Below the pieces are notes generated by a model. That model saw nothing but the letters and a program-made list of their open reading frames with translations. It had not been told where the DNA came from and ran no database searches. From positions 1 to 29,894 of the IMG/VR virus record IMGVR_UViG_3300046506_000171: a stretch of DNA of 29,894 nt. One strand, written 5' to 3'. This stretch comes from a virus. Position numbers and translations under genes: made by a program. Shown piece by piece: positions 1 to 6,499 of this stretch; positions within the stretch are counted from its first letter, which is position 1; each line of letters opens with the position of its first letter.

Positions 1-9
1 CGCGCCGTT

Positions 10-99
10 GGAGAGATGCCAGAGTGGCCGAATGGGACGGATTCGAAATCCGTTGTACCTTCACCGGTACCTAGGGTTCGAATCCCTATCTCTCCGCCA
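10..99 (+). tRNA. tRNA-Ser (anticodon CGA)
   Basis: Class II (long variable arm) tRNA that decodes UCG serine codons. The 7-bp acceptor stem is formed by 10-16 and 89-95, with discriminator G96 and an encoded CCA at 97-99. The anticodon CGA lies at 44-46 in a loop closed by GGATT/AATCC, and the T arm carries the usual GGTTCGAATCC core. The variable arm at about 53-71 is long, as expected for serine tRNAs. It is followed directly by a prophage whose integrase lies 2.4 kb away, so the 3' part of this gene is the likely attachment site, with the gene kept intact by integration. Confidence 0.97.
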
Positions 100-116
100 T
101 TATTGAATAAGACTAA

Positions 117-151
117 GCCCCTGAAATGGTTAAACATTTCAGGGGCTTTTT
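117..151 (+). terminator. Intrinsic terminator after tRNA-Ser
   Basis: A perfect 12-bp stem (117-128 with 135-146) closes a 6-base loop and is followed by five T at 147-151. It should end the tRNA transcript. Whether it belongs to the host or to the phage depends on where the att core ends, which cannot be set without attR. Confidence 0.85.
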
Positions 152-169
152 CGTTTGTTCGGTTTTTTT

Positions 170-191
170 TAGGGCATTTTTAGGGCATTTT
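170..191. repeat. Tandem 11-bp direct repeat, possible integrase arm site
   Basis: TAGGGCATTTT occurs twice head to tail, at 170-180 and 181-191, inside a T-rich tract just beyond the tRNA. Short direct repeats beside the att core are often arm-type binding sites of tyrosine integrases. That role is inferred only from position. Confidence 0.45.
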
Positions 192-379
192 GATATGCCT
201 ATTTGCTGAAATTACTGATCTCTTTTAGTGACCTTTCGTGCCTGCGTGGCACCTTTTTTTGGATTTGGCAAAAACTGTCACTTTCTGCTGATGTTTTTTT
301 CTGGGTATAGGTGTGCGATAGCTGAGGTTACCTATGCAAGCCTAACCAAAGTTAGCTAGACTCCGCGCATGATTCGCTT

Positions 380-428
380 CATTCCTGCAACAGGAATGCT
401 CAGAGCGCGTGTGAAACGGATTCACACG
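380..428. promoter_or_regulatory. Two tandem perfect hairpins upstream of the cargo operon
   Basis: CATTCCTG/CAGGAATG (380-387 with 391-398, 3-base loop) is followed after nine bases by CGTGTGAA/TTCACACG (408-415 with 421-428, 5-base loop). Neither is followed by a T-run, so simple terminators are unlikely. The right arm of the second palindrome contains TTCACA (421-426), a possible -35, with TCTAAT at 446-451 as a weak -10 (19-base spacer). It could be an operator over the cargo promoter or a structured leader. Confidence 0.4.
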
Positions 429-463
429 ATTCTCAGTACCATCAATCTAATTAGTGAATTTCG

Positions 464-1174
464 ATGACGCAGACCACCGCTTGGACCACCGAGACGCTTC
501 GTTTCTCTCTCCTAGGAGTTCCTGAGGGTGTAAAGGTGTCTTGGCAATCCATCGTGGGCATGGAGCCAGAATCGGTTACGAATCGTCCAGCACAACAGCT
601 ATCCATCCAGGAAGGTCCTTTCGAGGGCGGGAGACTGATCATTACCTCCCATCCTGGTCGGGTTGATATTACGCTTGCAGCATTGCCACATGACCCGACA
701 AGTCATCCAACGTTGGGTGATTTTTCTAGTGTCAGCGCAAAGTTTGAATCTCGGCTGTGCGCCCTTAAATTACCGACAGTTGCCCGATTGGCAATGGGCG
801 CAATCCTGAATGTTTTTCCCGGTTCAGTGGAAAGAAGTCACGTAATGTTTAAAGAGTTAGTGCCAGAAGTAAGTTTTGGTGCTGATGCCTCTGATCTTAT
901 GTTTCAGGTAAACCGAGTTAAGAAGTTTCCAAAAATTAGCGGCATGATAATGAATAGGCTGACCAAATGGTCTCAGTTGTTAAGTCAGACTGTTCAATAT
1001 CAAAATCATGAAGCGTTAGGCACAAAGCAGAATCATCTTATCCAGCTTGAATTGGATATAAATACTCACGCCAATTCTAAGCTTCCACATGCTGATGCGT
1101 ATAAGACTATTATTGCGGCATTCTTCAGTGAAGCTCGACTGTTAGCAGGAGTTGAAGCAAATGCAAATGGATAG
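464..1174 (+). CDS. Cargo cassette protein 1, unknown function
   Basis: A 236-residue soluble protein with no signal peptide or membrane segment. I do not recognise it firmly. The C-terminal part, with a strand reading LIQLELDINT (about 192-201) followed by a long helix, vaguely recalls the sporadically distributed TIGR04255 family; this is a weak resemblance, not an assignment. It is the first gene of a tight three-gene rightward operon, and its end overlaps the start of the next gene. No Shine-Dalgarno sequence is evident before the ATG, and a possible -10 (446-451) lies so close that a very short leader is conceivable. Codons such as TTA, ATA and AGA are frequent, unlike the GC-rich phage genes to the right, which suggests separate acquisition. 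Its place between attachment site and integrase suggests a lysogeny-expressed accessory role such as defence. Confidence 0.8.
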   Translation: MTQTTAWTTETLRFSLLGVPEGVKVSWQSIVGMEPESVTNRPAQQLSIQEGPFEGGRLIITSHPGRVDITLAALPHDPTSHPTLGDFSSVSAKFESRLCALKLPTVARLAMGAILNVFPGSVERSHVMFKELVPEVSFGADASDLMFQVNRVKKFPKISGMIMNRLTKWSQLLSQTVQYQNHEALGTKQNHLIQLELDINTHANSKLPHADAYKTIIAAFFSEARLLAGVEANANG

Positions 1175-1826
1175 TGCACCTTATGTTGTTGAGTCGTCAG
1201 TGATGATGGCTCCAATCGAAAGGCGGATCACGGATTTTTATGATTCCAATCGAGCCGCGTTGGTTGTAAGTCCAAGCTCGACTTCTAACTACCCCGCTTA
1301 CGAGTTGCGTTCTCGGACGGTTTCTTATGGTTCGTCTAGTAAGGATGTCGTCAACGTTGCTGCTGCGCAAAATCAAAGCTTTAATAAAAGTGGCATTCGC
1401 GTATTCGACGCAAAAGAAGGATGGATAGTAAACGAGCTTGTCAATGTTCAGGTGAAGTCCCTGACGGGCAACTTGATAGATGCTATACAAGAGCAGCTCG
1501 ATTCAATTTATGCGGTGGATGCTGCGGCTGTTATTGACCCGGATCAAAGTAGAGTGGCAATCCGAGCTGTTGTAGATGTTGTTGAAGACTACATAAAAGA
1601 TAAAGATCTTTGGAGCTTGAATGAGCTTTTAGCTTTGGCGGAGCCAGCGTCCATGAGAAGGATTACGAGTGTATCTGTATTGCGTACATCCTTCCGAGTA
1701 CGCGATAAGCTTAGTAACTGGCCTACACTTTATGATCTTGTCTCGGCGCACCTGAAAGAAACGGGGCAGGATCCTGAACGCGCGTTGCGTGGTTTGTCTC
1801 GGCCTAAGGTAGTTCAGATTGCCTGA
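1161..1826 (+). CDS. Cargo cassette protein 2, unknown function
   Basis: A 221-residue soluble protein of unknown function. The ATG at 1161 is chosen because AGGAG (1147-1151) lies nine bases before it; a TTG at 1152 and a second ATG at 1167 are poorer fits. The start overlaps the end of cassette gene 1 by 14 bases, so translation is probably coupled. The first ~100 residues are polar and Ser-rich. The second half (about 100-221) looks helical, with acidic and leucine-rich stretches, and ends in a basic segment. No catalytic motif was recognised. Low GC content and tight spacing match its two partners, which suggests that the three proteins form one functional unit. Confidence 0.8.
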   Translation: MQMDSAPYVVESSVMMAPIERRITDFYDSNRAALVVSPSSTSNYPAYELRSRTVSYGSSSKDVVNVAAAQNQSFNKSGIRVFDAKEGWIVNELVNVQVKSLTGNLIDAIQEQLDSIYAVDAAAVIDPDQSRVAIRAVVDVVEDYIKDKDLWSLNELLALAEPASMRRITSVSVLRTSFRVRDKLSNWPTLYDLVSAHLKETGQDPERALRGLSRPKVVQIA

Positions 1827-2466
1827 GGTTAAACTAATTGGAGATGTAGGGTTGTTCGGGGCTGCAATACTACAGACACAAACTCCCGGACAACGGCATG
1901 CCGCATTAGTGTTTAAAGATCGTAGTAAGACTCATTTGAGTCTTCTTCATCTTGCATGGCATTACACCTTGAAATGTGACCCGTTCAATGCTCCTTATCG
2001 ATCAGTGCCTAGTAAGCATTTTGACGATGAAGAGCTTGAGCTATTTGCGGAACACGCATCAAGATTGTATGACGAAAATATTGCCGGTATTCCATATGGT
2101 ATGGAATATACGGGGGCGTCTGTCTTTAATGGTAATTTGAGTTTTATTGATTCCCCAGGTGCTGGGTTGACGTGCGCAACTTTTATTTTAGGATTTTTTG
2201 ATAGTTTGGGGTTTGAGATTCTCGATCTTTCGTCTTGGCAAAGCCGAGAGGATGATACTCAGTGGCAAGCGAACATTTATGCCGCGCTTGAGCCCCATCT
2301 TACTCCGGAGCGCGCTGATTCTCAGCGAAACTTAATCGGTGCAGCTTATAGATTTAGACCGGAAGAGGTGGTTGGCTCTTTTGGGGTTTTTGAGTCTTCC
2401 CCCATAAAATTTGCTGATGCTGTAGATGTCGGAGTTAAGCTTCTAGACGAAATGCGTACTAAATGA
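1819..2466 (+). CDS. Cargo cassette protein 3, possible permuted papain-like fold
   Basis: A 215-residue protein read from a TTG at 1819, which overlaps the end of gene 2 by 8 bases; TAAGG (1805-1809) is a suitable ribosome site. No catalytic family is certain. The order of conserved-looking residues recalls circularly permuted NlpC/P60-like enzymes (LRAT, YiiX and relatives). His27 stands before a hydrophobic strand (HAALVF), further His residues follow at 39, 44 and 48, and Cys119 begins a hydrophobic helix (GLTCATFILGFFDSLG), as the catalytic Cys does in that fold. If right, it would act as a cysteine peptidase, amidase or acyltransferase and be the effector of the cassette. The assignment is inference from motif order only. 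Confidence 0.75.
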   Translation: MPEVKLIGDVGLFGAAILQTQTPGQRHAALVFKDRSKTHLSLLHLAWHYTLKCDPFNAPYRSVPSKHFDDEELELFAEHASRLYDENIAGIPYGMEYTGASVFNGNLSFIDSPGAGLTCATFILGFFDSLGFEILDLSSWQSREDDTQWQANIYAALEPHLTPERADSQRNLIGAAYRFRPEEVVGSFGVFESSPIKFADAVDVGVKLLDEMRTK

Positions 2467-2472
2467 TTCACG

Positions 2473-2497
2473 GGTGGCTCCTTGTTAAGGAACCACC
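2473..2497. terminator. Possible bidirectional terminator between convergent genes
   Basis: A 9-bp stem with one mismatch (2473-2481 with 2489-2497, 7-base loop) fills the 43-base gap between the cargo operon and the convergent integrase gene. There is no strong T-run on either strand, so it is a weak candidate. Confidence 0.35.
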
Positions 2498-2509
2498 ATG
2501 AAATGTTTT

Positions 2510-3724
2510 CTAAGGTCTAAATCCCAACATTTTCGACACGATACCCGCCATGCTCTTGGTGTCCTTCGGTATCCACCTTCCGTAATGCTTTCTTACCATC
2601 GTTGTATCAGCATGCCCGAGCTGCCGGGCCACCCATTCAACTGGAACATAGCTCGACAGCATCTGGCTGGCAAAGGTGTGTCGACACTGGTTGGCCCCTC
2701 GGTGGCGAACTTCCGCCTTTTTCAGGTGGGCGGTAAACCAGTTGCTCAAAGTCTTGCCGCTCCAGAGCAAACCACTGGTGGAGCTGCGAAAAAGAAACCT
2801 GACCTTCATCTTCTTTGAGGTGATGTTGTCACGCTGGATCACGGTGATATCTACGGCTGGTGCTTCTTTGGCGGCGGTAACAATCTCCCGCATCAATTCA
2901 AGAGCTGGGTCTATCAGTTCGACGACTCGCACCCTGGAGCGCTCTTTGGGGACTTTGAACTCACCAACGACCAGTGCGCGCCGGACTTGCACCAGGCCAG
3001 CATCAAGGTCGACATCTTCAACGGCAAGCGCAATGACTTCGGACAGCGACAGCCCGGCCCAGCAGTTGAACTGAATCATTCTGGCATCAGCCCGCCGGAC
3101 GGGATCCGCTTTACCGATCAACTCGATCTCGGTGCGGCTGAAAGGATCGGCGTGTTCCAGGTCGACGTCCGATCCCACGTTGCTGATCCTTTCGAGCGGG
3201 TTAGTTTTCAGAATTCCATCGCCGAAGGCATCGGCCCAAACCCCGCGGACGACGGTGAAGATATCATTCACCGTCTTTGGCGCCAGGCCTTGCTTGAGCA
3301 ATTGCGCCTGAAACAACTCGATGTCGCTTTTACTGATATCTACGATTCTGCGTTTTCCGAACTTACTGTCGACGTGCACTGCCTTGCTTACGTAGTTGAC
3401 TACTGTGCTCGATGCTTTGAGCGCTCGCTGAACCTCCAGCCACCGATCGATGCCTTCCTTCACGGTTCGCTTGAGTGAAGGGCCACCGGTGCCGGTGAAC
3501 ATGGCGGCTCTCGGTGAGTTGGGGAAGTGGGCCGCGTAATCGAAGCGCCCCTCTTTGATTTCGGCGAGGATGGTTCGACGCTTGTTGTCGGCATAAGCGA
3601 TCGCGGCCTTGTTTACCTTCGAGATCCCTTCCAGCTGCTCTCGGCACCGTTGGCCGTTGAAGATGAACCATATGCGCAGTTGCTTGCCGTTCATCTCTAC
3701 GCCTGTCGGCATCTTGTCGATCAT
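2510..3724 (-). CDS. int: Tyrosine-family site-specific integrase
   Basis: A 404-residue phage integrase that would recombine attP with the tRNA-Ser site. It has an N-terminal arm-binding region, a SAM-like core-binding domain (about 85-180) and a C-terminal catalytic domain. Visible catalytic elements are a Lys near 258-260, Arg348 in NQCRHTFAS, His371 in QLGHADTTM and the nucleophile Tyr381 in RKHYGRWI. Two positions deviate. The first Arg, normally in GLRxSE, aligns with Ser226 in AGLSLSE, and the HxxR histidine aligns with Asn345. The second change is seen in related integrases; the first is unusual. The gene reads towards the attachment site and starts within an ATGA overlap with the excisionase gene, so both are probably made together from the leftward transcript. 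Full length and intact frame argue for a functional gene. Confidence 0.95.
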   Translation of the reverse strand: MIDKMPTGVEMNGKQLRIWFIFNGQRCREQLEGISKVNKAAIAYADNKRRTILAEIKEGRFDYAAHFPNSPRAAMFTGTGGPSLKRTVKEGIDRWLEVQRALKASSTVVNYVSKAVHVDSKFGKRRIVDISKSDIELFQAQLLKQGLAPKTVNDIFTVVRGVWADAFGDGILKTNPLERISNVGSDVDLEHADPFSRTEIELIGKADPVRRADARMIQFNCWAGLSLSEVIALAVEDVDLDAGLVQVRRALVVGEFKVPKERSRVRVVELIDPALELMREIVTAAKEAPAVDITVIQRDNITSKKMKVRFLFRSSTSGLLWSGKTLSNWFTAHLKKAEVRHRGANQCRHTFASQMLSSYVPVEWVARQLGHADTTMVRKHYGRWIPKDTKSMAGIVSKMLGFRP

Positions 3725-3936
3725 GGTTTCCCTTCCATCCAGCGTTCAATGGCCGCGCGGTTGTAGACAATTACGTTGGCCGGGTCGTACCGCCAGTGCT
3801 TGCCCTCAAGCCAAAGGCCCCGGGTACGGTATTTACGAACAGCTTCGGTGCTCAGGCCGAACACTGGGTACAGCAAATCCTGGCGGAACCAGGCGCCGGG
3901 GGTGATGTGGAAGTCGAGTTTCTCTGCGGCGCTCAT
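3721..3936 (-). CDS. Excisionase-like DNA-binding protein
   Basis: A 71-residue protein with a predicted winged-helix DNA-binding unit: LSTEAVRKYRTRGLW is the recognition region and a second basic element precedes IERWMEGKP. It resembles the small excisionases found directly before phage tyrosine integrases, which bend attachment-site DNA and steer the integrase towards excision. The ATG at 3936 is chosen over an upstream one at 3993 because GGAGA stands about 7 bases before it. The stop codon overlaps the integrase start (ATGA), and its own start overlaps the stop of the 57-aa gene, so the three form a translationally coupled block. The family role is inferred from size, motif and position. 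Confidence 0.8.
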   Translation of the reverse strand: MSAAEKLDFHITPGAWFRQDLLYPVFGLSTEAVRKYRTRGLWLEGKHWRYDPANVIVYNRAAIERWMEGKP

Positions 3937-4106
3937 TGTGGTTTCTCCCCTGCGCGCCGGGCGATGCCTTCGGCCTGGCGCTGCTTGCTGCATTTATGGT
4001 GGTTGCCATGTGCCCGCGACTTATTGCACTTGTCGCAGATCGTGATCAGGTCGAGGGGCGGCATTTGTCCACGACGGATTCGGACAGTTCGGCGAAGTGC
4101 AGTCAT
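3933..4106 (-). CDS. 57-aa Cys/His-rich mini-protein (putative zinc binder)
   Basis: A small gene easily missed by length cut-offs. It begins with MTALRRTVRIRRGQ and carries a compact putative zinc site of CDKC followed eleven residues later by HKC (Cys24, Cys27, His41, Cys43 roughly, with further His nearby). The rest is strongly basic. Both ends overlap neighbours by ATGA: the start overlaps the stop of the membrane/coiled-coil gene, and the stop overlaps the excisionase ATG. The tight packing on both sides is good evidence that it is translated. It may be a nucleic-acid binding accessory factor or a degenerate HNH-like zinc element; the function is unknown. Confidence 0.7.
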   Translation of the reverse strand: MTALRRTVRIRRGQMPPLDLITICDKCNKSRAHGNHHKCSKQRQAEGIARRAGEKPQ

Positions 4107-4522
4107 GCAGCAACCTCGGGCGCAGCCGGCTCCAGTAGGTTGGCTATGGCTAAAGCTTTATCGCGCAGAAGGCGTGAGTCCCGTTCCAGTTTCTTGCCTG
4201 TTTTAAACGCACTGAAGGCCTCTGCTGCGATACGCAGTTTTTCGGCGATTTCCAGCAGGATTAGTTGGTGTTCTTCGCGGAGAGCAGAGCTGTCCTTGAG
4301 TTTTTTGCAATGCTGGGCAAGCCGCTGGTGATCGGCTCGAATGAACTGCAGGGACGCTTCAAGTTCGCGGATGGTTTTGGCGGTTTCGGCACGCTGATTG
4401 TTGGTGACTTCGTCAACTCCTTCGATGCGGCCGTCAACCAAGCCGCCTCGATAGCCGATCCAGTAGAGAAGGGCAGCCGCGATGATGATGGTGATCAGTG
4501 CGCAGATTTGAATTGCTGTCAT
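4103..4522 (-). CDS. Membrane-anchored coiled-coil phage protein
   Basis: A 139-residue protein with one N-terminal membrane helix (about 5-22, CALITIIIAAALLYWIGY) followed by a Gly-rich turn and a long charged coiled coil (about 38-125). Topology suggests the helical part lies on one face of the inner membrane as an oligomer. AGAGG lies eleven bases before the ATG. The stop overlaps the next gene (ATGA). Such proteins are frequent in Pseudomonas prophages, but no function is established to my knowledge. The layout (anchor plus coiled coil) would also fit a superinfection-exclusion factor or a lysis accessory protein; neither can be shown here. Confidence 0.8.
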   Translation of the reverse strand: MTAIQICALITIIIAAALLYWIGYRGGLVDGRIEGVDEVTNNQRAETAKTIRELEASLQFIRADHQRLAQHCKKLKDSSALREEHQLILLEIAEKLRIAAEAFSAFKTGKKLERDSRLLRDKALAIANLLEPAAPEVAA

Positions 4523-4600
4523 GTGCTGTGTACCTCTGTAGAGCCCGCCGTCAGGATTTTTGGTGAGAGGCTGGCGGCGGGGTGTTACTTGGGGGATTAG

Positions 4601-5422
4601 TTACAGGGTGGCTTCGTACAGCGGTACTTCGCCGATTTCGCTCTGGATCTTCTGGCGAACGGCGTTGTAGGCCTCTTCAAGCACCTTGTCCGGGCGTACC
4701 AGCTCGAACCACATTTGCAGACGACCTTCCAGAATGCGGTAGCGGAAGCGGGCAGGGACGCAGAAAGCGTCACCACCGAGGAACGGTTTCACGGCGATGA
4801 AAAATTGTTCAGGGATGCGCAGTTGGCCTGCTTCGCCGGCACGCCCGTCGATTTCTTCGTTGTAGGTCAGTTGAACCTGGCCGTTGTCGAGGCGGGTGCC
4901 TTGGCGGAAGGTGATGTTTTTCTTGGCTTCCAAGGTACGGCTAATTTCCAGCATGTCGGCAGGGCTTGGGTCGTTCGCTTCGTTTTCGCGCTGGGTGATG
5001 TCCCTGACGTTCTCTTCGATGAACTCGGCGAACGTTGCTTGATCCATGCGCTTGCGGTCGTTCTCTTTCCAACGACCCCACTCGATGCTGGTAGGGCAAC
5101 GGTACGTGGCGACGTGGTCGCGCCAGGCGGGGGCTGTTGGCTGGTGGTAGTCGATGACTGCCAAGAAGGTTCGGCCTTCGGGGCCGTTGCAGAACACTGC
5201 AGTCGCGGCATCGGCGAAGCGGTTCACGTATGCAATGAAGGACTCGGCATCAAGCACGGTGAGTTTCTGGCGCGTGCGGGTTGGGTGCGGTAGCAGGTGC
5301 TCAAGGGTGTGGACGCCCACGCCGTCAGGAAGCAGGGCAATGGGTGCTGCCAGCCCTTGATGATCAATCGGTTTGCCGATCGCCTGTGCGAGGGTGACCA
5401 GTTGTTGAATGGCTTGTTGCAT
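4601..5422 (-). CDS. DUF2303 (YfdQ-type) phage protein
   Basis: A 273-residue soluble protein that I recognise as the DUF2303 family, named YfdQ in the E. coli CPS-53 prophage. The family is common in early regions of temperate phages, and its biochemical function is not established. Typical features are the N-terminal helical part, the central FLAVIDYHQPTAPAWRDHVATY region (about 87-107) and a beta-rich C-terminal half ending near a RYRILEGRLQMWFELVRPDKV segment. The ribosome site GGAG stands 8 bases before the ATG. It is separated from the gene on each side by short leaders that contain the recurrent CCTCTCACC motif on the coding strand. Confidence 0.88.
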   Translation of the reverse strand: MQQAIQQLVTLAQAIGKPIDHQGLAAPIALLPDGVGVHTLEHLLPHPTRTRQKLTVLDAESFIAYVNRFADAATAVFCNGPEGRTFLAVIDYHQPTAPAWRDHVATYRCPTSIEWGRWKENDRKRMDQATFAEFIEENVRDITQRENEANDPSPADMLEISRTLEAKKNITFRQGTRLDNGQVQLTYNEEIDGRAGEAGQLRIPEQFFIAVKPFLGGDAFCVPARFRYRILEGRLQMWFELVRPDKVLEEAYNAVRQKIQSEIGEVPLYEATL

Positions 5423-5473
5423 TGGATGTGCTCCGTTGGGTGATGCTGTGGTGAGAGGTTTTCGAATCAGGCG

Positions 5474-5818
5474 TTACGGGCTGACGTGGCGCAGTTTTTC
5501 CGGCACTGGGTCTTCGCTGACTGTGCGCAACGGTAGGTCCTGTTGTCGTGGGTCGCGGCGGGTCAAGTTGCCCTCGGGGGTCAGGAAGAACAGGGATGTG
5601 CCGCGAGACAGGATCGGTTCTTTCGCTTTAACGTCGGCCTTGATGGTCATCTGGCCACTGCCGTCAGGTTTGTAGGTGAGCTTGATGGTCAGTTCACCGC
5701 CCTTGCCTGTCTGGCGGATGGCATCGACCAGGCTATGTTGGGTTTCGCTGAGTTCATCAAGTAAGCCTCCGGCCTCGATGTCCCGTAGCGTGTCGATGAA
5801 GGGGCGTGCTTTGCTCAT
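5474..5818 (-). CDS. Hypothetical protein, partner of the DUF2303 gene
   Basis: A 114-residue acidic/basic mixed protein with no membrane segment. The start at 5818 (MSKARPFIDTLRD) has GAGG about 8 bases upstream and is preferred to an in-frame ATG at 5869, which has no ribosome site and would reach into the gap behind the PrtN-like gene. Residues about 40-70 look like two beta strands (GELTIKLTYKPDGSG, then MTIKADVKAKEP), followed by a polar tail. Proteins of this type sit beside DUF2303 genes in several prophages. I cannot assign a function. Confidence 0.78.
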   Translation of the reverse strand: MSKARPFIDTLRDIEAGGLLDELSETQHSLVDAIRQTGKGGELTIKLTYKPDGSGQMTIKADVKAKEPILSRGTSLFFLTPEGNLTRRDPRQQDLPLRTVSEDPVPEKLRHVSP

Positions 5819-5876
5819 GTGCTGTGCCTCATTGAGTGGATGTTGTCTGCCCCTGGACGGCAGGGGCACCGTTGAA

Positions 5877-6119
5877 TCAGGCTGCTTCCAGCGCCGCTTG
5901 AGCGTCGAGGAAGGCGGCCAGGTTGTGCAGGTACACCACCGGTTTGGTCCGCGCTGAGCTGTGCAGGCGTGTCACGACCAAAGCAATGCGGCCAGCCTTG
6001 ATCTCACTCAGCAGGTAACGGTCCGTGCGGATGTGCGGGAAGTACTGTTCCCGCACTGCCGTCAGAGACGGGCAAGGTGTGGCGAACTGCTTGCGAAGTT
6101 GGTCGAGGGTATTGCTCAT
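5877..6119 (-). CDS. PrtN-like pyocin activator family protein
   Basis: An 80-residue protein of the PyocinActivator (PrtN) family. In P. aeruginosa, PrtN switches on pyocin genes after DNA damage relieves PrtR repression. Family features are a TPCPSLTAVREQYFPHI segment, a helix with LLSEIKAGRIALVVTRLHSS that forms the DNA-binding part, and the closing VVYLHNLAAFLDAQ. It starts in an ATGA overlap with the gene before it and lies in the leftward operon controlled by the phage repressor, so it should appear on induction. It may activate phage genes or host pyocin-type genes; the target is not shown by the sequence. Confidence 0.85.
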   Translation of the reverse strand: MSNTLDQLRKQFATPCPSLTAVREQYFPHIRTDRYLLSEIKAGRIALVVTRLHSSARTKPVVYLHNLAAFLDAQAALEAA

Positions 6120-6499
6120 GCCGCGACCTCCCCGAACCCCTCCGTTGGGGGCACCAACTTGAGCCGGATCAGTTCGGCGAGGCTTTCTTTGCTCTTGCCC
6201 ATGCCGGCGGCGCAGACGTTGCCTTTTTCATCAGCGACAACGGCGCCGAATGGATACTCGGGCGAGTTGGTCGGGGTGACATAGGCCACTTGGCCTTCTT
6301 GAATCACGTTGTTGACACAGCGAAAGACCTCGGCCAGTTCCACTGTGCGGCAAGGCACGCTGTCCAGCAGATCAATGGCTTCGCTTGCGGCGCCGATCAG
6401 TGTGGCGCGGCTGACCACGCCCGGGCTGTCCAGGTAGATCGGGATCAGTCTCAGGGCGCCGAGGGCTTGGGTGTAGGCATTGAAGTAGTTGGTTTTCAT
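6116..6499 (-). CDS. Hypothetical leftward-operon protein
   Basis: A 127-residue protein of unknown function. The ATG at 6499 (MKTNYFNAYTQALG) overlaps the stop of the KilAC-type gene by four bases and is preferred to a start at 6550 that lies well inside that gene. The N-terminal half is helical (about 8-75). The C-terminal part includes a Gly-rich stretch (GAVVADEKGNVCAAGMGKS) that resembles a beta hairpin. There is no membrane segment or evident catalytic motif. Its stop overlaps the ATG of the PrtN-like gene, so it belongs to a coupled chain of three genes. Confidence 0.8.
   Translation of the reverse strand: MKTNYFNAYTQALGALRLIPIYLDSPGVVSRATLIGAASEAIDLLDSVPCRTVELAEVFRCVNNVIQEGQVAYVTPTNSPEYPFGAVVADEKGNVCAAGMGKSKESLAELIRLKLVPPTEGFGEVAA

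Larger units (their letters stand above)
152..463. other. Non-coding prophage left end (attL region)
   Basis: No credible gene was found between the tRNA terminator and the first cargo gene. The stretch holds T-rich tracts, tandem 11-bp repeats (170-191), a small hairpin GTGCC/GGCAC at 238-252 followed by seven T, and two perfect 8-bp hairpins at 380-428. Its position at the phage end suggests integrase arm sites and/or the promoter of the cargo operon. The att core itself cannot be delimited from one end. Confidence 0.6.

Noticed and set aside
238-260. Intrinsic terminator at the small GTGCC/GGCAC hairpin followed by seven T
   Set aside because: The 5-bp stem is too short to call with confidence, and no gene upstream needs it after the tRNA terminator.
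3363-3770. Long frame antisense to and in other frames of the integrase/excisionase genes
   Set aside because: It overlaps the conserved int and xis frames completely and its translation is Arg-rich, as expected from GC-rich out-of-frame reading.
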